Origin: Bifidobacterium primatium
Lineage (GTDB): Bacteria; Actinomycetota; Actinomycetes; Actinomycetales; Bifidobacteriaceae
DNA: 64,000 bases
Assembly: GCF_002802875.1 (NCBI RefSeq)
Contig: NZ_PEBI01000003.1
Coordinates: 383,829 to 447,828, forward strand
Direction: 5' to 3'
The notes below the pieces were generated by a model. It saw only the letters and a list, made by a program, of their open reading frames with translations, had not been told where the DNA came from and made no database searches. Positions 36,662 to 45,730 of this stretch are shown here, one piece after another (the stretch's first letter is position 1; each line of letters opens with the position of its first letter). Made by a program: the position numbers and the translations under genes.

Positions 36662-37543
36662 TTAGTGAACGTCGGTTCCGCGCCCGTCATCGTATCCGAT
36701 GGCTCCCAGGGTCTCGTCGTAGGCGCGGTCCCATGAGCCGTCGGCGTGCATCTGCTCGATGGCCTCACGGATGCGCGCCGTGAGCTGGTCGCTGCCCTTG
36801 CGCAGGCCGATGCCGTAACCGCCTTCGGCGAAGTCGAGGCCGAGCAGGCGCATCCGGTCGCCTCCTTCGGCGTCGGCGAGGCCGGCCAGCACGGAACCGG
36901 GGGCGGCGACCGCGTCGACCATGCCGGTCAGCAGGGCGGTGGCGCATTGCGTGGCACCGGGCTGGCGCACCAGCCGTATGCCACCATCCAGACGCCGCTG
37001 CAAGTCGGCGTCCGTCTCGCTTCCCTCGATGACGCATACCTTGTGTCCCGCGAGGTCGGCGAGCGACACTATGGAGGTGTCGGAGGAATCATCGGATCGG
37101 CTGAGCACCATCACATCCTGCCGATCGGCGAGATACGGACCGGCGAAGTCGTAGCCGAGGGTCGCGGAGTCCTTCTCCCCCGCCGTGATGTCGGCGGCGT
37201 CCTCGTACATTCCGGTGATCATATCGACGTCGCCGTCGTCGAGCATGGACCTGCGTTCGTCCTCGGGGGCCTGCTCCCACACTATCTGCCAGGAGGCGTA
37301 GCCGAGCTTCTCGGCCACGTATTCGGCGACCGCCACGTTGAACCCGTGATACCCGCTGCCTTTGCGAAGTCCCATGGCGGGCTGGTCGAAGGTCACGCCG
37401 ATGACGATGCGGGGACCGATCACATCGCTGACCGCCAGAGGGTTCTGGCCGCAGCCCGCGAGCGTCAGCGTCATGCATGAGGCGAGCAGCGCGGCGGCGG
37501 CCCGCCGCACCGTGCACCGTGCGTTCGCCATGACGTATGCCAT
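36662..37543 (-). CDS. Orphan amino-acid-binding lipoprotein
   Basis: A 293-residue solute-binding protein family 3 lipoprotein. A signal peptide of about 29 residues ends in the lipobox LTLAGC, with lipidation at Cys31. The mature protein begins with IVIGVTFDQPAMGLRKG and includes GFNVAVAEYVAEKLGY, MLDDGDVDMITGMY and GYGIGLRKGSDQLT, consistent with binding glutamate or a similar amino acid. No permease or ATPase gene is adjacent, so it may use a distant transporter or act as a sensor. The start at 37543 has GAAAGGGG upstream. Confidence 0.85.
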   Translation of the reverse strand: MAYVMANARCTVRRAAAALLASCMTLTLAGCGQNPLAVSDVIGPRIVIGVTFDQPAMGLRKGSGYHGFNVAVAEYVAEKLGYASWQIVWEQAPEDERRSMLDDGDVDMITGMYEDAADITAGEKDSATLGYDFAGPYLADRQDVMVLSRSDDSSDTSIVSLADLAGHKVCVIEGSETDADLQRRLDGGIRLVRQPGATQCATALLTGMVDAVAAPGSVLAGLADAEGGDRMRLLGLDFAEGGYGIGLRKGSDQLTARIREAIEQMHADGSWDRAYDETLGAIGYDDGRGTDVH

Positions 37544-37598
37544 GCGCGCCCCTTTCGTCCGTATGCGAACGGCTTCCGTACCGCGACCGGGTCCGAGG

Positions 37599-38549
37599 TC
37601 ACTTGAACATGCGCGACCGGGTGAGGAACCAGGTCACGAGCACGGAGACCAGCAACGAGATGACGATGACGATGGCGAAGCCCCATGCATGGCCGGTGAA
37701 CGGCATGCCCAGCATGCCCTCCTGGAAGTTCATGCCGTACATGGAGAAGATCAGCGTGGGGATGGACAGCGTGATGGAGATGATGGTGAACACGCGCATC
37801 ACGTTGTTCAGGTTGTTCGAGACGACGGAGGCGAAGGCGTCGGTCATGTTCGCAAGAACGCCGCTGTAGATGTTGGCCATCTCGATGGCCTGCTTGTTCT
37901 CGATGATGACGTCGTCGAGCAGGTCCTGGTCGTCGGGGTACTGCCGGATGCGGCTGAGGGTGTTGAGCTTCTCCATCACGATCTCGTTCGATTTGAGCGA
38001 TGTGGTGAAGTAGACCAACGTCTTGCTCAGTTCGAGTAGCATGAGGATCTCGCGGTTCTGCATGGAATGGCGCAGCTTGAGTTCGAGCTTGTCGCTCTCC
38101 CGGTCGATGATGCGCAGGTAGCGCAGGTACATGGTGGCGTTGCGATACAGGATCTGCAGGATGAACCGTGATTTCATGAACGTGTTGAACCCGCGGATCG
38201 TGCCTTCCATGAACGGGTGAAGCACCGGGGTGTCCTGCATGCAGACGGTGATGATGATGTCGTCGACGATGATGATCGACAGCGGGATGGTCTCGTACCA
38301 GTCGCGGCCGCCGCGCTCCTCCACGGTCGGGATGTCGACGATGATCATCGTGTAGTTGTCCTCGACGTCCACACGCGACCTCTCCTCGTCATCCAGCGGG
38401 GCACGCAGGTCGGCGAGGTCGATGTCGCATGCTTCGGAGACGGTGGCGAGCTCCACGTCGGTGGGTTCGCTAAGGCATATCCACGAGCCGGGGGCCGGTT
38501 TCTCGATCTGTTCGATCTGACCGCCTACCGTGCTGAACGTTCTCATCAT
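37599..38549 (-). CDS. corA: CorA-family Mg2+/Co2+ transporter
   Basis: A 316-residue divalent-cation channel. An N-terminal cytosolic alpha/beta domain is followed by a long stalk helix (about residues 145-245) and two C-terminal membrane helices; the signature YGMNF, the selectivity motif, sits after helix 1. The protein should form a pentamer and take up Mg2+ or Co2+. It begins MMRTF, with AGGTG upstream; either Met may be used. It is 55 bases downstream of nothing else on its strand and has no visible Mg-leader. Confidence 0.93.
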   Translation of the reverse strand: MMRTFSTVGGQIEQIEKPAPGSWICLSEPTDVELATVSEACDIDLADLRAPLDDEERSRVDVEDNYTMIIVDIPTVEERGGRDWYETIPLSIIIVDDIIITVCMQDTPVLHPFMEGTIRGFNTFMKSRFILQILYRNATMYLRYLRIIDRESDKLELKLRHSMQNREILMLLELSKTLVYFTTSLKSNEIVMEKLNTLSRIRQYPDDQDLLDDVIIENKQAIEMANIYSGVLANMTDAFASVVSNNLNNVMRVFTIISITLSIPTLIFSMYGMNFQEGMLGMPFTGHAWGFAIVIVISLLVSVLVTWFLTRSRMFK

Positions 38550-38775
38550 CGCGCATCACCTGCCTTGTGCCCGTCGTGTCTTCCGTCGGCCCGTCATGAT
38601 GTCCCGCCGTATCATTCGTTCCACGGCGTCCGCATGGGCCGTTCGGCCCGTGTCGCCGCGGACCCCCATCAAGGATAGCCCACGCCACGACTTCGCGAGG
38701 CCACACGGCCGCGCGTTCACCCGCCGTTCATGCATGGAGGTCCGACCGGAGACAGGACCCGGATGCATGGGCATG

Positions 38776-38810
38776 AAAAAGGCCGGAATCCAAAAAGGAT
38801 TCCGGCCTTA
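38776..38810 (-). terminator. Terminator after tRNA-Ala
   Basis: A 13-base perfect stem (38779-38791 with 38797-38809, core GGCCGGAATCC) with a five-base loop, followed on the minus strand by TTTTT. The region 38550-38775 before it, downstream of this terminator, shows no gene. Confidence 0.9.
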
Positions 38811-38817
38811 ATCTCTG

Positions 38818-38890
38818 TGGAGCTAGGGGGATTCGAACCCCCGACCCCCTCCATGCCATGGAGATGCGCTACCAGCTGCGCCATAGCCCC
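38818..38890 (-). tRNA. tRNA-Ala (anticodon GGC)
   Basis: A 73-base cloverleaf on the minus strand, CCA not encoded. The acceptor GGGGCTA pairs with TAGCTCC; the anticodon arm TCTCC-ATGGCAT-GGAGG gives GGC, reading GCC/GCU; the T arm contains GGTTCGAATCC. A promoter and a terminator flank it. Confidence 0.95.
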
Positions 38891-38921
38891 GAACATCGGT
38901 TGGTCGTTGAAGACCTTGAGT

Positions 38922-38950
38922 AATATACAACAACACAGTCGACGACGCAA
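38922..38950 (-). promoter_or_regulatory. Promoter of tRNA-Ala
   Basis: On the minus strand, TTGCGT (38945-38950) and TATATT (38922-38927) with 17 bases between them, 31 bases upstream of the tRNA. Confidence 0.55.
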
Positions 38951-39046
38951 CAATCGGCGTGTCCCGCATGATTGCAAGGATTTCATCCGTTTGCTGCGCC
39001 GCCGGTCAGGCGATCGTCCCCGCGCAGGGACCGATCCGTCGTCGGT

Positions 39047-40255
39047 CTACCGGATATCGGTCGAGCCGCTGCCGGTGCTTGAGCTGTTGCCGTTCGAGCC
39101 GTTGGCGGAGTCGGAACCGGTCGACGAGCCACCGTTGTTCGCGGATTCGGAGCCGCCGGTCGAACCGGACGAACCGCCGGTCGTGGAGTCGGAACCGGTC
39201 GACGAGCCACCGTTGTTCGCGGATTCGGAGCCGCCGGTCGAACCGGACGAACCGGATGTGCCGGACGAGGTGCCGTTCGAGCCGTTGGTGGTGTCCGTGG
39301 TGCCGCTGTCGGTCGAGCCGTTCGTCTCGTCGTTATTCGTCTCGCCGGTGCCCTGGTATTCGTCGGTGCCCGAGGTCGAGGTGTCGGTGGGCGTGGGCGT
39401 CGCAGTCGGCGCCGTCGTGGTCGCCGTGGGCGACGGTGTGGGCTTCGTGGTCTGCGACGTCTCTGTATGCTTGGTTATCGTGCGACGGACCACGTCGTCG
39501 GTGCCCTGGCCTCCGGTGAGGGCGAGGATGATGCCGGCCGTGATGCCGACGGCGGCGATCGCCGCGGCGATGGTGATGGCCAGCGCCTTCCGACGTGTCC
39601 GGACATCCGGCTTGGCGCCTCCGGCATGATAGGTGACGGTGGAGCCCGATGCGTGCCCCTTGTCGGCCCCGTCGACGGTGGAGCGCGGTGAGAAGGACGC
39701 GGGCTCCGTTCCCGCCAGCGCCGGTTTGCCATCGGTTCTCGGCACGGCGGGCATGACGTGGGTGGAACCATCCGCGGCATCCTCGTTCCCGCCGAGGGCG
39801 GGCATCGCGCGGGTGGCGTCGGAGGTCGCGGGAAGCACGGCGGTGCCGTCACCCACAGGTGGCATTACGGACGTTCCGCCATCCGTCACTGCGGCGAGGG
39901 TCCGCGTCGCGTCGGCCGACGGGGCCTCCCCCGCGACCGGCGCCATCACCGTGGTGGCCCCGGTGCCGCCGACCGCGACGCGAGGCTCGCGCGGTTCCTT
40001 GGTCTCTTCCGACGAATCGTCCGAGGAGGGGTCGCCGCTGACGAGATCGACCTTCTCCTGGATCTTCCTGCCGGATTCCTTCAACAGATTCTGATACAGC
40101 TGCGACGACACGGCGGAGACCACCGAGCCGACGGCCACGCCGATCACCGAGCCGCCGATGCCGATCTTCGCCGAAAGCAGGAAGGACGTCACTGCGGCGA
40201 GCGCACCGCCGATGATGGGCACAGCCGAAATATTCGCAAAGAACTTCTTGAGCAC
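39047..40255 (-). CDS. Membrane protein with low-complexity extracellular tail
   Basis: A 402-residue protein of unknown function. N-terminal hydrophobic helices (AVPIIGGALAAVTSFLL, GSVIGVAVGSVVSAV) are followed by a cytoplasmic or linker region, one more helix (ALAITIAAAIAAVGITAGIILAL, residues about 225-247) and a Ser/Thr/Gly/Asn-rich tail of about 150 residues, probably outside the cell. The tail contains two copies of a 26-residue unit (STGGSESANNGGSSTGSDS) encoded by a near-perfect 78-base repeat. The GTG start at 40255 follows AAGGGG. No family is recognised; a mucin-like cell-surface stalk is a possibility. Confidence 0.7.
   Translation of the reverse strand: MLKKFFANISAVPIIGGALAAVTSFLLSAKIGIGGSVIGVAVGSVVSAVSSQLYQNLLKESGRKIQEKVDLVSGDPSSDDSSEETKEPREPRVAVGGTGATTVMAPVAGEAPSADATRTLAAVTDGGTSVMPPVGDGTAVLPATSDATRAMPALGGNEDAADGSTHVMPAVPRTDGKPALAGTEPASFSPRSTVDGADKGHASGSTVTYHAGGAKPDVRTRRKALAITIAAAIAAVGITAGIILALTGGQGTDDVVRRTITKHTETSQTTKPTPSPTATTTAPTATPTPTDTSTSGTDEYQGTGETNNDETNGSTDSGTTDTTNGSNGTSSGTSGSSGSTGGSESANNGGSSTGSDSTTGGSSGSTGGSESANNGGSSTGSDSANGSNGNSSSTGSGSTDIR
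39107..39254. repeat. 78-base tandem repeat in the surface-protein gene
   Basis: Positions 39107-39176 and 39185-39254 are identical over 70 bases, period 78 bases (26 codons). The repeat stays in frame, so copy-number change would lengthen or shorten the tail without a frameshift. Confidence 0.9.
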
Positions 40256-40384
40256 AACACCCCTTAGCCGATTGCATTGCGTTATCGGTGGGCAGCTTAT
40301 GCGGATTCGTCGGCCGTCACCGGAAAAACCGCATATTCGTCACAAACCATCACATGGGCCTTACACGCCCGCCACATATGACGA

Positions 40385-40412
40385 CGCCGCACGGCCTTTC
40401 GTCCGTGCGGCG
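40385..40412 (-). terminator. Hairpin after the phosphatase gene
   Basis: A 10-base perfect stem CGCCGCACGG (40385-40394) / CCGTGCGGCG (40403-40412) with an 8-base loop, 9 bases after the phosphatase stop. No T tract. Confidence 0.6.
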
Positions 40413-40420
40413 GCATGGGT

Positions 40421-41146
40421 TCATGGCAGCTTCGGCTCGTCCCAGCCGTCGGTCTCGGCCGCGGCGGGGCCATGGTTGAATGCGGCAAGCCGCCATTGCA
40501 CGGAACCGTCCGGACGATCCATCGGGCGCAGACGACACCAGTGGGCGTTGCGCATGGACATCAGGCTGGAGAAGTCGGGACGCGCCTGGTTCAGTCCGAG
40601 CAGCACCTGCAGCGTCTGCGATATCCATGCGCCGTGGGAGAACACGAACAGGTCGGTGTCCCCGCCGAATCGCGTGGCCCAGTCGCGCACCGCGTCGACG
40701 CCGCGCTCTCCGACGGCGAGCTTGCTTTCGGCGCCGTGGCGCAGTTCGCCACCGCGGAATCCTATCCAGGAGAAGAAGTCCTCGGTCCAGCGGTCATGGA
40801 TGTCATGCAGCGTCAGCCCCTCCCATTCGCCGAAGTCGCGTTCCCGCACGCGTACGTCGGCATGGACCTCCAGGCCCAATGGGTCGGCGAATGCGTGGGC
40901 GGTCTGCATCGAGCGTTCCAGGTCGGAGCTGACGACGACCTGCCGACGCGTGTCGTCCGCCGGGTCCACGTACAGCCGACGCAATGCGAGACCGGATTGT
41001 TCCACCTGCCAGAGCCCGACGTCGTCAAGAGGGATGTCGGACTGGCCCTGAAGACGGCCGACGGCGTTGAACGCCGTACGTCCGTGACGTATCAGGGTGA
41101 TGGATCTCACATGCCTGCACGGGGCGACGGCGTTGGCGTCCGTCAT
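40421..41146 (-). CDS. Histidine phosphatase superfamily protein
   Basis: A 241-residue member of the phosphoglycerate-mutase-like branch, probably a broad phosphatase rather than the glycolytic mutase. It has the catalytic RHG motif in LIRHGRTAFNAVGRLQG, a second phosphate-binding segment VVVSSDLERSMQTAHAFA and the Glu motif RERDFGEWEGLTL; the distal His lies in FVFSHGAWI. The start at 41146 overlaps the rsfS stop by four bases. This pairing of rsfS with a PGM-like phosphatase is common in actinobacteria. The substrate is not known. Confidence 0.87.
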   Translation of the reverse strand: MTDANAVAPCRHVRSITLIRHGRTAFNAVGRLQGQSDIPLDDVGLWQVEQSGLALRRLYVDPADDTRRQVVVSSDLERSMQTAHAFADPLGLEVHADVRVRERDFGEWEGLTLHDIHDRWTEDFFSWIGFRGGELRHGAESKLAVGERGVDAVRDWATRFGGDTDLFVFSHGAWISQTLQVLLGLNQARPDFSSLMSMRNAHWCRLRPMDRPDGSVQWRLAAFNHGPAAAETDGWDEPKLP

Positions 41147-41547
41147 GCCGGGACCTCGTCGGTCGCCATGGCGGAATGCTCGGGATGGGCGAGCTGCAGG
41201 TCGATTGTCGGGCAGTCCTTCCACAGACGTTCGATGTCGTAGAACTCGCGCTTGTCCTCGAGCATGACGTGCACCACGAAGTCGCCGAAATCGAGCAGGA
41301 TCCACTCCCCCTGCTCGAATCCCTCCCGACTGCGCGCGTCGATGCCGCGGACGATGTGCAACTGCTTCTCGATCTCCTCGGCGATGGCGACCACCTGACG
41401 GTCGGACGAACCGGATGCGATGACGAACGCGTCGGTGATGCCGACCGTGTCGCTCACATCGATGGCGACGATGTCCGTCGCCTTGACGGAGTCGGCCGCC
41501 TGCGCGGCGATGCGTACGGATTCGATGGAATCTGCTGCTGCGGGCAC
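41143..41547 (-). CDS. rsfS: Ribosome silencing factor RsfS
   Basis: A 134-residue RsfS/Iojap protein that binds ribosomal protein L14 and blocks subunit joining in slow growth. The core ATDIVAIDVSDTVGITDAFVIASG and EGEWILLDFGDFVVHVM is present as REGFEQGEWILLDFGDFVVH. The start is GTG at 41547 with GAAAGGTG upstream; a longer frame upstream is a shadow of glmU. It sits 19 bases after glmU and overlaps the phosphatase. Confidence 0.92.
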   Translation of the reverse strand: MPAAADSIESVRIAAQAADSVKATDIVAIDVSDTVGITDAFVIASGSSDRQVVAIAEEIEKQLHIVRGIDARSREGFEQGEWILLDFGDFVVHVMLEDKREFYDIERLWKDCPTIDLQLAHPEHSAMATDEVPA

Positions 41548-41566
41548 GGATTCACCTTTCTCTTGT

Positions 41567-42943
41567 CTATTCCGCGGGCTTCCAGTGCTCCACGACGTGC
41601 TGCGTGTTCTCCGAATACACCATCGAGTCGGCGGGTACGTCATGGCGCACCACGGAACCGGCTCCGGTGGTCACGCCGTCTCCCACGGTGACGGGGGCGA
41701 CGAACATGTTGCCGGCCCCCACGTGCACGCCCGAGCCGATCTCGGTGTGGTGCTTGTTCTTGCCGTCGTAGTTCGCGGTGATGGTGCCGCCGCCGATGTT
41801 GGTGTGCTCGCCCACGTGGGCGTCGCCCACGTAGCTGAGGTGCGGGACCTTGGTGCCGTTGTCGATGTGGGCCTTCTTCATCTCCACGAAGGCGCCGGCC
41901 TTGGTCTCCTCGCCGAGGTCGTTGCCCGGGCGCAGATAGGTCCAGGGGCCGATGTTCGCGGCGCGGCCGATGTGCGTGCCCTGCACGCGGGAGCGTTCCA
42001 CGACGGCTTCGGCGTCGATGGTCGCGTCGATGAGCGTGGTGTACGGGCCGACGACGGCCTTGGGCCCCACGACGGAATGTCCCTGCAGGAAGCTTCCGGG
42101 AAGCACGGTCACGTCCTGTCCGAGCTCCACGTCATCCTCGATCCACGTGGTCTCGGGGTCGAGGATCGTCACGCCGGCGCGCATCCACGCCTCGCAGATG
42201 CGACGGTTGTGTGCCTTGGCCAGCTTGGCGAGCTGCACACGGTCGTTCACGCCCTCCACGGCGAGCGCGTCGGGGGCCGCGTAGGCGCCGACGCCGCCGA
42301 ACTCCTTGGCCTTCTCCAGAGCGTCGGTGAGGTAGAACTCGCCCTGCGCGTTGTCGTCGTCGAGTCCGGCGATGGCCTGGGAGAGGACGTCCGCGTCGAA
42401 CACGTAGACGGAGGTGTTCACCTCATGCACGGCGAGCTCGGAGGAGTTGGCGTCCTTCTGCTCGACGATGCGCAGCACCTGTCCCTTGGAGTCACGGATG
42501 ATGCGGCCGTAGCCGGTCGGGTCGTCGAGGATGGTGGTGAGCACGGTGGCGGAGTTGCCGGACTGCGTGTGGGACTCCATGAGCCGGCGCAGCGTGGACT
42601 CGTCCAGCAGCGGCATGTCGGAGGCGGCGATCAGGACCGGGCCATGGAGCGGGCCGTCGGCGGCAAGCTGCGACATGGCGCACTGCACGGCGCGACCGGT
42701 GCCGGGAATCTCGTCCTGATGCACGATGGTGACGTTCTCGTCGTAGGACCTGGCGGCCGCGGCCACGCGTTCCGCCTGATAACGGACCACCACGCCCAGC
42801 ACGTCGGGGTCGAGGGCCCGCACGGAATGCATCACCCGCTGCAGGAACGTCTTGCCGGCCAGGCTGTGCAATACCTTGTGATCGGCCGACTTCATGCGCG
42901 TGCCCTCGCCGGCAGCCAGAATGATCGCCGCACTGAATGTCAT
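41567..42943 (-). CDS. glmU: Bifunctional GlmU (N-acetylglucosamine-1-phosphate uridyltransferase)
   Basis: A 458-residue enzyme making UDP-N-acetylglucosamine for cell-wall synthesis. The N-terminal uridyltransferase domain shows ILAAGEGTRMKSADHKVLH, and QDEIPGTGRAVQCAMSQL. The C-terminal acetyltransferase is a left-handed beta helix with ANYDGKNKHHTEIGSG and AGSVVRHDVPADS. Two ATGs lie six bases apart; the second (42943) is better placed after GTGGAG. rsfS follows 19 bases downstream. Complete. Confidence 0.95.
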   Translation of the reverse strand: MTFSAAIILAAGEGTRMKSADHKVLHSLAGKTFLQRVMHSVRALDPDVLGVVVRYQAERVAAAARSYDENVTIVHQDEIPGTGRAVQCAMSQLAADGPLHGPVLIAASDMPLLDESTLRRLMESHTQSGNSATVLTTILDDPTGYGRIIRDSKGQVLRIVEQKDANSSELAVHEVNTSVYVFDADVLSQAIAGLDDDNAQGEFYLTDALEKAKEFGGVGAYAAPDALAVEGVNDRVQLAKLAKAHNRRICEAWMRAGVTILDPETTWIEDDVELGQDVTVLPGSFLQGHSVVGPKAVVGPYTTLIDATIDAEAVVERSRVQGTHIGRAANIGPWTYLRPGNDLGEETKAGAFVEMKKAHIDNGTKVPHLSYVGDAHVGEHTNIGGGTITANYDGKNKHHTEIGSGVHVGAGNMFVAPVTVGDGVTTGAGSVVRHDVPADSMVYSENTQHVVEHWKPAE

Positions 42944-43082
42944 GTTCATTTCTCCACTTCGCTGTTTGCGACTGATGTCGTCGTATTCGACAGAACCATA
43001 TATAAGCATATAGCCGGCATCGTCTCACCGGAATCACATCGGAATCGTGATTCCCGCAGGACGCATGCCGGCTATTTTCGAG

Positions 43083-43153
43083 CTCCCCCACCTGGACTCG
43101 AACCAAGACAAAGGGTTCCAAAGACCCGTGTGCTGCCATTACACCATGGGGGA
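43083..43153 (-). tRNA. tRNA-Gln (anticodon TTG)
   Basis: A 71-base cloverleaf on the minus strand, CCA not encoded. The acceptor TCCCCCA pairs with TGGGGGA; the anticodon loop CTTTGGA gives TTG, for CAA; the T arm has GGTTCGAGTCC. One terminal pair of the anticodon stem is mismatched. A small hairpin (CGGCGG / CCGCCG) lies just upstream and may belong to the end of prs. Confidence 0.9.
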
Positions 43154-43313
43154 ACGGCGGCGAAAACCGCCGAGTCACTATTATGCCACGACCGGACGAA
43201 AAAATCGTCATGGGCGGACGGGCGTCACCGTTTTGCCGGTATGCCAACGGTTTTCCGGCGCGCGGCAGCGTGTCCTGCGTGGATGGAGCACCGGCCGCGC
43301 ACCTGGAAACCGG

Positions 43314-44330
43314 TCAGGCGAACAGGAAGCCCTGGCCGTGGTGCGTCGGATAGGTGTCGAACAGCTCGGCGACCGAACCGTCGCTGAAGACCTCCTTGAT
43401 GGCGCTGGCCAGCAGCGGCGCGATGGACAGGACGGTCAGACCGTCCCAGCGCTTGCTTTCCGGAATCGGCACGGTGTCGGTGAGCACCACCTCGCGGGCG
43501 CCGCTGTCGCGCAGGCGCTCCACGGCCGGGCCGGAGAGCACGCCGTGCGTGGCGGCGACGGTGATGGATTTGGCGCCGGCCTCCTTGAGCACGTGGCAGG
43601 CGCTGGCGATGGTGCCGGCGGTGTCGATGAGGTCGTCGACGAGCACGCAGTCCTTGCCCTTGACCTCGCCGACCACACGGTTGGCGACGGCGTGGTTCGG
43701 GCGTGTGATGTCGCGGGTCTTGTGCACGAAGGCCAGCGGGCATCCTCCCAGACGCTGGGCCCACTGCTCGGCCACCTTGATGCGGCCGGCGTCGGGGGAG
43801 ACCACGGCGATGTTGGAAAGATCGAGACGGTCACGGACGTAGTCGACCAGCACCGGCATGGCGATGAGGTGGTCGACGGGCCCGTCGAAGAAGCCCTGGG
43901 ACTGCGAGGCGTGCAGGTCCACGCTCATGATGCGGTCGGCCCCTGCAGTGGCCAGCAGATCGAACACCAGTCGGCAGGAGATGGGCTCGCGGCCGAGATG
44001 CTTCTTGTCCTGGCGGGAGTAACCGAGCATGGGGCACACGGCGGTGATGGAACGCGCGGATGCACGCTTGAGGGCGTCGATCATGATGAGCTGCTCCATG
44101 ATCGCCTTGTTCACCGGCGTGGAATGCGGCTGCAGCACGAACACATCGGCGCCACGCACCGATTCGGTGTAGCGCACGTACATCTCGCCGTTGGCGAAGT
44201 CATACGCCGTGGTCTCCAGGATGTCGATGCCGAGCTGCTTGGCTACGTCGGCGGCCAGCTTGGGATGCGCCCTGCCGGTAACGAGAATGAGATTTTTGTC
44301 CGGTTTTCCCTCGAGGATTGCGCTCACCAT
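43314..44330 (-). CDS. prs: Ribose-phosphate pyrophosphokinase
   Basis: A 338-residue PRPP synthetase. It transfers pyrophosphate from ATP to ribose-5-phosphate for nucleotide, His and Trp synthesis. It has LVTGRAHPKLAADVAKQLG at the N-terminus, LGYSRQDKKHLGREPISCRLV (ATP site), SVDLHASQSQGFFD (Mg2+ site) and the PRPP loop VLVDDLIDTAGTI. The start at 44330 is the family start; a GTG 3 bases later is possible since GGAG is close. It is monocistronic, with tRNA-Gln downstream on the same strand. Confidence 0.96.
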   Translation of the reverse strand: MVSAILEGKPDKNLILVTGRAHPKLAADVAKQLGIDILETTAYDFANGEMYVRYTESVRGADVFVLQPHSTPVNKAIMEQLIMIDALKRASARSITAVCPMLGYSRQDKKHLGREPISCRLVFDLLATAGADRIMSVDLHASQSQGFFDGPVDHLIAMPVLVDYVRDRLDLSNIAVVSPDAGRIKVAEQWAQRLGGCPLAFVHKTRDITRPNHAVANRVVGEVKGKDCVLVDDLIDTAGTIASACHVLKEAGAKSITVAATHGVLSGPAVERLRDSGAREVVLTDTVPIPESKRWDGLTVLSIAPLLASAIKEVFSDGSVAELFDTYPTHHGQGFLFA

Positions 44331-44395
44331 ATCTCCAAACGTGTACTGGTCTGTGACAGTCCCCAACTATAACCGTCAACTGCGACGAGCGGGGC

Positions 44396-44437
44396 GCCGG
44401 AGCCCCTCCCCTTCACCGGGGACGAGGGGGCTCCGGC
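44396..44437 (-). terminator. Terminator after nadD
   Basis: An 11-base stem GCCGGAGCCCC (44396-44406) with its complement at 44427-44437, beginning 10 bases after the nadD stop. GC-rich, with no T tract. Confidence 0.6.
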
Positions 44438-44446
44438 AATGGCCGT

Positions 44447-45130
44447 TCACCGGTACAGGCCGTGCTTCGAGATGTACTGCACCACGCCGTCGGGAACGAG
44501 GTACCACACGGGTTCGCCGTCCTCGCTGCGCCGGCGCACATCGGTGGAGGAGATCGCCAGCGCGGGGATCTCCAGCATGTCCACCGCACGGGCGGGGATG
44601 TCGAGGTTCTTCAGGTCCGACGAATAGCCGGGACGCGAGACGGCGACGAAATGCGCCAGCGACCACATCTCCTCGGCGTCCTTCCATCGCATGATCTCGG
44701 CGATGGCGTCCGCGCCGGTGATGAAGAACAGCTCGGCGTCGGGACGGGCGGCGTGGATGTCGCGCAGCGTATCGATGGTGTAGGTCACCCCGGGACGGTC
44801 GATGTCGACGCGCGAGACGGTGAACTTCGGATTGGAGGCCGTGGCGATCACCGTCATCAGATAGCGGTCCTCGGCGTTGGTCACCACCTTGTCGAGCTTG
44901 AACACCGGCCGGCCGGTGGGCACGAACACCACCTCGTCGAGGTCATACACCCATGCCACCTCGGACGCGGCCACAAGATGCCCGTTGTGAATCGGGTCGA
45001 AGGTGCCGCCCATGATGCCGATACGGGGCACCGAGTGGCGGTTGCCTCGGGTGGAGAGGCCCTGCGCGGACGCCGTGCGGTCGCCTCCGAGCTCGGACAT
45101 GGTGCGTGCTGGTCTGGCGGTGTCGGTCAT
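44447..45130 (-). CDS. nadD: Nicotinate-nucleotide adenylyltransferase
   Basis: A 227-residue NadD, which makes nicotinate adenine dinucleotide from NaMN and ATP. The HIGH-like motif is [30 protein letters not shown] and the [10 protein letters not shown]-terminal motif are present. The N-terminal 35 residues ([15 protein letters not shown]) are an extra, low-conservation extension. The start at 45130 overlaps the preceding gene's stop by four bases and has GGGAG upstream. A hairpin follows. Confidence 0.94.
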   Translation of the reverse strand: MTDTARPARTMSELGGDRTASAQGLSTRGNRHSVPRIGIMGGTFDPIHNGHLVAASEVAWVYDLDEVVFVPTGRPVFKLDKVVTNAEDRYLMTVIATASNPKFTVSRVDIDRPGVTYTIDTLRDIHAARPDAELFFITGADAIAEIMRWKDAEEMWSLAHFVAVSRPGYSSDLKNLDIPARAVDMLEIPALAISSTDVRRRSEDGEPVWYLVPDGVVQYISKHGLYR

Positions 45131-45702
45131 GACTGCTCCCCCGCGTCTCGCTGCTCGTTCTCGAGACGGGTCTCCTGCTCGACCTCGCTGGCGCTGCCGC
45201 TGGACTGCGGGTCGATCTTGCCCATGTCCTCGTCCCATTCCTCCTGCACGACTCGTCTGATCTCGGCGAAGGTCGGCAGCGGGAAATCGGGCTGGAAGAT
45301 CTTGCGTATCTCGGCGACGCGCTCGGAGATCCGGATGAGGATGTCGGTCATGTCGTCGATATTGCCTTCGCGCTCGGATTCGCGGAACTTGCCGATGTAT
45401 TCCTCCATGATCCTCACGTGCGCGACGATCTCCGCCTCCTGCCGTTCATCCACGGCCACGACGTCGGGGGCGTCGGCATCGGGCCAGCCGATGAGCACGG
45501 CGTCGGAGTATTCTAGGGCGGAGCGCTGCGCCGCGGTGGGTATGCCGTCCTCTATCTGCACCAGGAACACGTAGCGTACCAGGCTCAGCCGTTCGGCCCC
45601 GACCCGCAGCCACAGGTCCGGGCTGGTCGAATGCTCCTCGAGACCGTCGCCGCCGGCACGGACCGCATCGTCATGCGTCTGATTCATGTCGTCCTGTGTC
45701 AT
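45127..45702 (-). CDS. Conserved hypothetical acidic protein between proA and nadD
   Basis: A 191-residue strongly acidic protein, no named family recognised. A predicted alpha/beta core ([38 protein letters not shown]) is followed by a long helical region ([21 protein letters not shown]) and a Glu/Ser-rich tail. The start at 45702 is used because GGGG lies upstream; an ATG 18 bases further up lacks a ribosome site. It overlaps nadD by four bases and follows proA by 28 bases, so it is in that operon. Its role is unknown. Confidence 0.65.
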   Translation of the reverse strand: MTQDDMNQTHDDAVRAGGDGLEEHSTSPDLWLRVGAERLSLVRYVFLVQIEDGIPTAAQRSALEYSDAVLIGWPDADAPDVVAVDERQEAEIVAHVRIMEEYIGKFRESEREGNIDDMTDILIRISERVAEIRKIFQPDFPLPTFAEIRRVVQEEWDEDMGKIDPQSSGSASEVEQETRLENEQRDAGEQS

Positions 45703-45730
45703 GTCGTTTTCCCCGTTCATAACTTGTGGG

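Noticed and set aside
41420..43387. Plus-strand frame over glmU and the tRNA-Gln
   Set aside because: It runs through a tRNA on the other strand and has no motifs.
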